The notes beneath the pieces are model-generated. The model was not told where the DNA came from. It was given only the letters and a program-made list of their open reading frames with translations, and searched no databases. Positions 60,387-64,000 of a stretch of 64,000 nt of DNA are shown here, in pieces. Source of the DNA: Chlorops oryzae (lineage: Eukaryota; Arthropoda; Insecta; Diptera; Chloropidae); assembly GCA_020466095.1 (NCBI GenBank), contig CM035808.1, positions 40,767,555-40,831,554 of the forward strand. The letters run 5' to 3'. Made by a program: the position numbers and the translations under genes. Position 1 is the first letter of the stretch. Each line of letters opens with the position of its first letter.

Positions 60387-63300
60387 CCGACATCAACTGC
60401 TCGAATGCATCGTCCACGTTACTTTCGTCGAGTAATTTTAATTTGACAATTGAAGGCATCGTTGCACTTCGTGCAAGTCCGCCACTGGTGACAACATTGA
60501 AGGTGGTGCTGCCATTGCTGCTGGTGAGTGATTTGCGATTCGCTGAAGAGACCTTTTCGGTTGTCTTTGTTCGATTGATCGAGGACTTTCGGGTGACAAC
60601 AACTTCGGTGGCCGCCTCACTGGAAGAAGTTGTTGTTGTTGTTGTTGTTGTTGGCGATTTCTTGCCCGAAAAGTATGCGGCCACAGTGCGTTGTTTTTCG
60701 CTGCTCTCTTCTTTATTCATACCGGCTTCGTACATTTTCGGAACGGCCAACGTATGCCCGGATTTCGTACGCCGGAGCTCACTGCCGCTGCCGAGATTGA
60801 ATTTCGGTGAAGTAATGGTTGGCGGTTGGGACTGTTGCATTCGACAAATTTGATTCCATGAATCGCTCTTCGCTAGTACATTGAACCGAACGTGTTCCGT
60901 TGAACGTTCCGGTTCGGTGTTCTGGCGTGATAGTGAGGTAAATGCACTGACGTTATTGAAGACAATGTTGCGTGGTATCATGTCCTCATTCTTGGTGTTG
61001 TTGTTGGCATCTTGAGGTTGTGGTGTTGCTGGTGTCTCAACGATTGATGGCTTTGTTGTCAGCAGAGAATGTTGAACCACTTCGCTGCGTTTGATGACTT
61101 TGGTTGTACTTTCGGTTGAAAGCTTTTTGGTGAGCGCCGGCGATTGATACGAATTCGGTAAGTAGCAATGGCGCTGAGGTGGGCCGAATTTTTTGAGTAT
61201 CGGCATTGTTTCGTCCTTGGGCAGTGAAGATTTCACTATGTCTGGTGTATCTGGTGGTGCTGAAGACTTGTATACCTCCTGATTGATAACTTCACTCTTT
61301 TCAGCCTCATACGAAATGGTTTTGCGTTGTTGTTGCTCCTCATTGATAACTTCATTCTTTTGAGCCTCATACGAAAGGGTCTTGCGTTGTTGTTGCTCCT
61401 GTACAATCTGTGTCTGTTGTTGTCCTAGGCTACTTCGACGCGTTTCCGAACCTTGTTGTATGAATCGTTCTTGATTTTCTTCGAACTTCTCGAAATTTGT
61501 CTTCGTCACTTGGGATTTCTGTGACGCCGGTGGAGTTGATTTTGGCATCGGTGTTAGACCTTTACTTGGTGTGGAGGTATCAATTGTTTTTTGACGCAAG
61601 AAGGGCGCTTTTGGTTGCTGTTCTTGCTGGAAGACTTTTTGGTGGTGATTGAATTCCCTTCGTGAGTGGGTGGTTGTCGTTGTTGCAGGAATCGTTTCAC
61701 TTCGGGTATTGATTTTCGGAGTTCGGTGATACGGCTCCTGGCTTATTCCTTGATAGGATGTATTTACAATAGTTGGCGGCTTGGATGGTTGAATGCCGAC
61801 TTTTTCAGACTCATCTGGCAATGGTGCTTCACGCGGTGGGGACCTTTGTTGTTGCATAGACACTTGTTGATTAGTTTCAGACGTACGAGTAGAACTCATC
61901 TTCGTTACTGTTATTTTATCTTCTTGCTCTTCAAGGTGAACTGGATTTTGCGTCCAACTAGTGTTGGGCGATGGCAAATTGTTAAACGAAGTAGCCGATG
62001 AGGCTTCAGAGTTCTCTGACACTTGCCGTTGTCGATGCAATGGTAAGGTTTTCGGAGGTTGCTTAGTAGGACGATACTGTTGGTCCTCGACATCGGAATG
62101 ATCGTCCTTCGGATAGGTGACAACGTAGGAAGTTCGTGTTTCACTCGCATAAGGAGCCGGTGGTGCCGGCGGTGGCGGTATTAGTGGTGCTGGAGGTGGC
62201 GGTACCAGTGGTGCTGTTGTTGCCTGATACGAACGATTTTGATCGAAACTTATGGGTGGAGACGGTTGGTCCACTTTTTGTTGACGTTTGTATGCAGTGT
62301 TCTGATAGAATTGTTGTGCTCTTGACATCGGCTTCGGAGCTCGTTCGCCGACGTACAATGGTTCTCGATTGGGTGTAAAGTTAGTAATCTCTGGGAAAAG
62401 TGGTTCCACAATCGGAGCTTGATATGAACGCCCGTCGGGTGAGAAACAATGTGGCGGTGTTGTTGGTGTACTAGAGAATTTCTTAATGATTGGCTTTCTG
62501 TACGGCTCATTACCCAAAGAACGCATTGTATGGAGTAGATGTTTTCCTCCCCCATGATGAGAATTTTTGCCAAATACCTCATCATCACTTACATGATTGG
62601 CATTACGACCAACTCGGAAAGCAGTTTGACTCTGTGGTTTCCGCATTACCCTTGAATCCACTCTGTATTCAAGTAAATTCTGATCCGAGTCTAAATCGAG
62701 ATCATCGTCTGTGTAATCAGTGTGAGGGAAAGTAGCAACACTGGGACTCGTCGGGGTGCTATCTACATTTGGACGAGAGTACTCGAATTGGCGTGTGGTA
62801 TTCGGGAAATTTTCCGAACGGGAACCATAACTTGGATTGGTGTTTGTTAGTACTAAAGGCGTTGCCTGTGGGTTTGTCAAAGAATCCCTCCGCGGACGCA
62901 TGTAGCCATCGGTGCTATCATCTACTGCCGTTGGCAAGCAGGGGACGCTTTTAAAGTTAGTAGCTCTTGGATCGCAGTCTGCATATCTGAAGGAAATGTT
63001 GGTAGGTGGGGGCAGATCGTTCGGGGAAGGTTCTGCATACGGATTCTGCACGTAACAATATGGATCGGTGGCATTAGGTAATGAAGGACGTTTGCGGAAG
63101 GCGTCCATCTGTTGTTGTCCCACATTTCCTGAACGCAACGAATTGTGGCGAAACAAGCCGTGTACACCAGCGGCAGCCATTGCTTCTTCTCTAATGTCAT
63201 TGAGTGATGCTTCTTCGAAACGATTTGCTTTCTTCTTGAAGTCACTATTGACTGTGGATTTAGCAAGCCAAGGTAAACCAACCGGAGAAGTTGCATTGGA

Positions 63301-64000
63301 TGGTTGCGGTGAGTTCGTGTAAGGGTATTTATTGTGACTCAAAAATTTAGGCGAGTTCGTTGCTGGCTTGTTTTGGACGCGACTGGGTGGTTGCCAAATA
63401 TTTCCAGCATTTCGACCCACCGGCATTTGAGGAACAGGCTTAAAGACGTTAGGGGCCGAGAAATTTTCGTTCTCGATTGGTTTGAAAACGGACTGCGGTG
63501 CGTGTATAAATTGATTGACCGGTGCTGATGCCTGTTGATGTCGTTGTTGGCGTTGCTGTTGTTTTTGCTGTTGTTGAGCAGCAGCCGCTGCAGCTAAGCG
63601 TTCTCTATGAACACGTTCTCTTTCGCGTTCAAAATATTCTCGCTCAAGACGTTCTCGTTCTCTCTCGAGGCCCTCACGCTCCAGTCGGTCCCGTTCGACG
63701 CGTTCGCGTTCAAAGTGCTGACGTTCTAAACGATCGAGCTCTATCCTCTCGCGTTCCATTTTTTCACGCTCCAAACGCCGTCTTTGTCGTTCAAAGGCTT
63801 CTTGTTGCTGCTGCAGCTGTTGTTGTTGCTGTTGCTGCAGCAGCCGTTGCTCCTGTTGCATTTGCCATTGAGGAGGATTCATATTTGTCGAGCTTTGGCC
63901 ATAATCCGAGTTAAATTGATTCTGCTTCCGGTTCGTAGCTGAACTGTAATGCCCAGGAACTTGCGGTGGTTTTCCAGAAGTTGATGTAGCTGCGCTACCG
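60387..64000 (-). CDS. Giant disordered exon, probably the 5' part of the CH-domain gene (partial)
   Basis: The minus strand is open from the window edge to a donor at 60387 (MSG|GTGCGT; reading on would stop at 60379), over 1,200 codons. It is partial: the frame continues upstream past 64000, where it reads GSAATSTSGKPPQVPGHYSS, and the ATG at 63882 is internal. From that Met come a poly-Gln run, an Arg/Glu coiled-coil-like stretch (ERERIELDRLERQHFERERV), a poly-Ala/Gln run, then a long Ser/Pro/Thr-rich region with a PPPPAPLIPPPPAPPAP stretch, two near-identical units (QQQRKTLSYEAQKNEVINEE and QQQRKTISYEAEKSEVINQE), basic Ser motifs (RSATMPSIVKLKLL) and NVDDAFEQLMS at the end. No enzymatic domain is visible. 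The proline run suggests EVH1/profilin-type cytoskeletal binding. Linkage to the CH exons is inferred from strand, adjacency and phase. Confidence 0.7.

Noticed and set aside
60438..63914. Plus-strand frames opposite the giant exon
   Set aside because: Shadow frames of a long coding region rich in Gln, Ser and Pro codons; no start context or domains.

Overview
The window is nuclear DNA of an insect, most likely a brachyceran (higher) fly. Genes are split by mostly 50-70 nt GT-AG introns, spacers are very AT-rich and packed with small inverted-repeat transposons, and several products are near-identical in outline to Drosophila proteins (tilB, wap, GID8, an SLC35E1-type transporter). From memory, tilB, wap and the SLC35E1-type gene lie close together near the base of the D. 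melanogaster X chromosome, so the left part may be a conserved linkage block; this was not checked. No gene order or codon signal suggests bacterial or viral sequence.

Layout. 1-2483: no gene recognised; a perfect 24-bp inverted repeat pair 1.6 kb apart. 2484-3372 (+): GID8, a CTLH E3 ligase subunit. 5714-8287 (+): SLC35E1-like nucleotide-sugar/triose-phosphate-type transporter. 10074-11191 (+): GNAT/FR47-type acyltransferase. 12314-13900 (+): tilB/LRRC6. 16846-18283 (-): wap/DCAF7 WD40 protein. 19983-21562 (-): aminoacylase-1. 21563-30278: gene desert filled with transposons (a 1.6-kb hAT-type element with its 8-bp target duplication, pogo-like MITEs, foldbacks and a CAT/CAC minisatellite split by a MITE). 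30279-37613 (+): three more aminoacylase-1 copies, the first decayed in its 5' half, the other two intact, with patchwork near-identity that points to gene conversion. 38857-40351 (+): NCOA5/Neosin-like RRM gene whose 5' part cannot be reconstructed. 43046-51130 (+): CCAR1 homologue of 11 coding exons. 52822->64000 (-): a smoothelin-type calponin-homology gene; its C-terminal CH exons are clear, and a giant disordered exon (60387->64000), running off the window, is probably its 5' part.

Functionally the genes are mostly unrelated housekeeping or regulatory genes. The one local family is the aminoacylase-1 set, which would release free amino acids from N-acetyl amino acids in the cytosol. The most interesting features are the mosaic evolution of that array, the nested transposon complex at 25.7-28.8 kb, and the odd gene structures of the NCOA5-like, CCAR1 and CH-domain genes. 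All exon joins were made by eye from reading frame, splice dinucleotides and remembered family sequences; for the complete genes the summed exon lengths are multiples of three.
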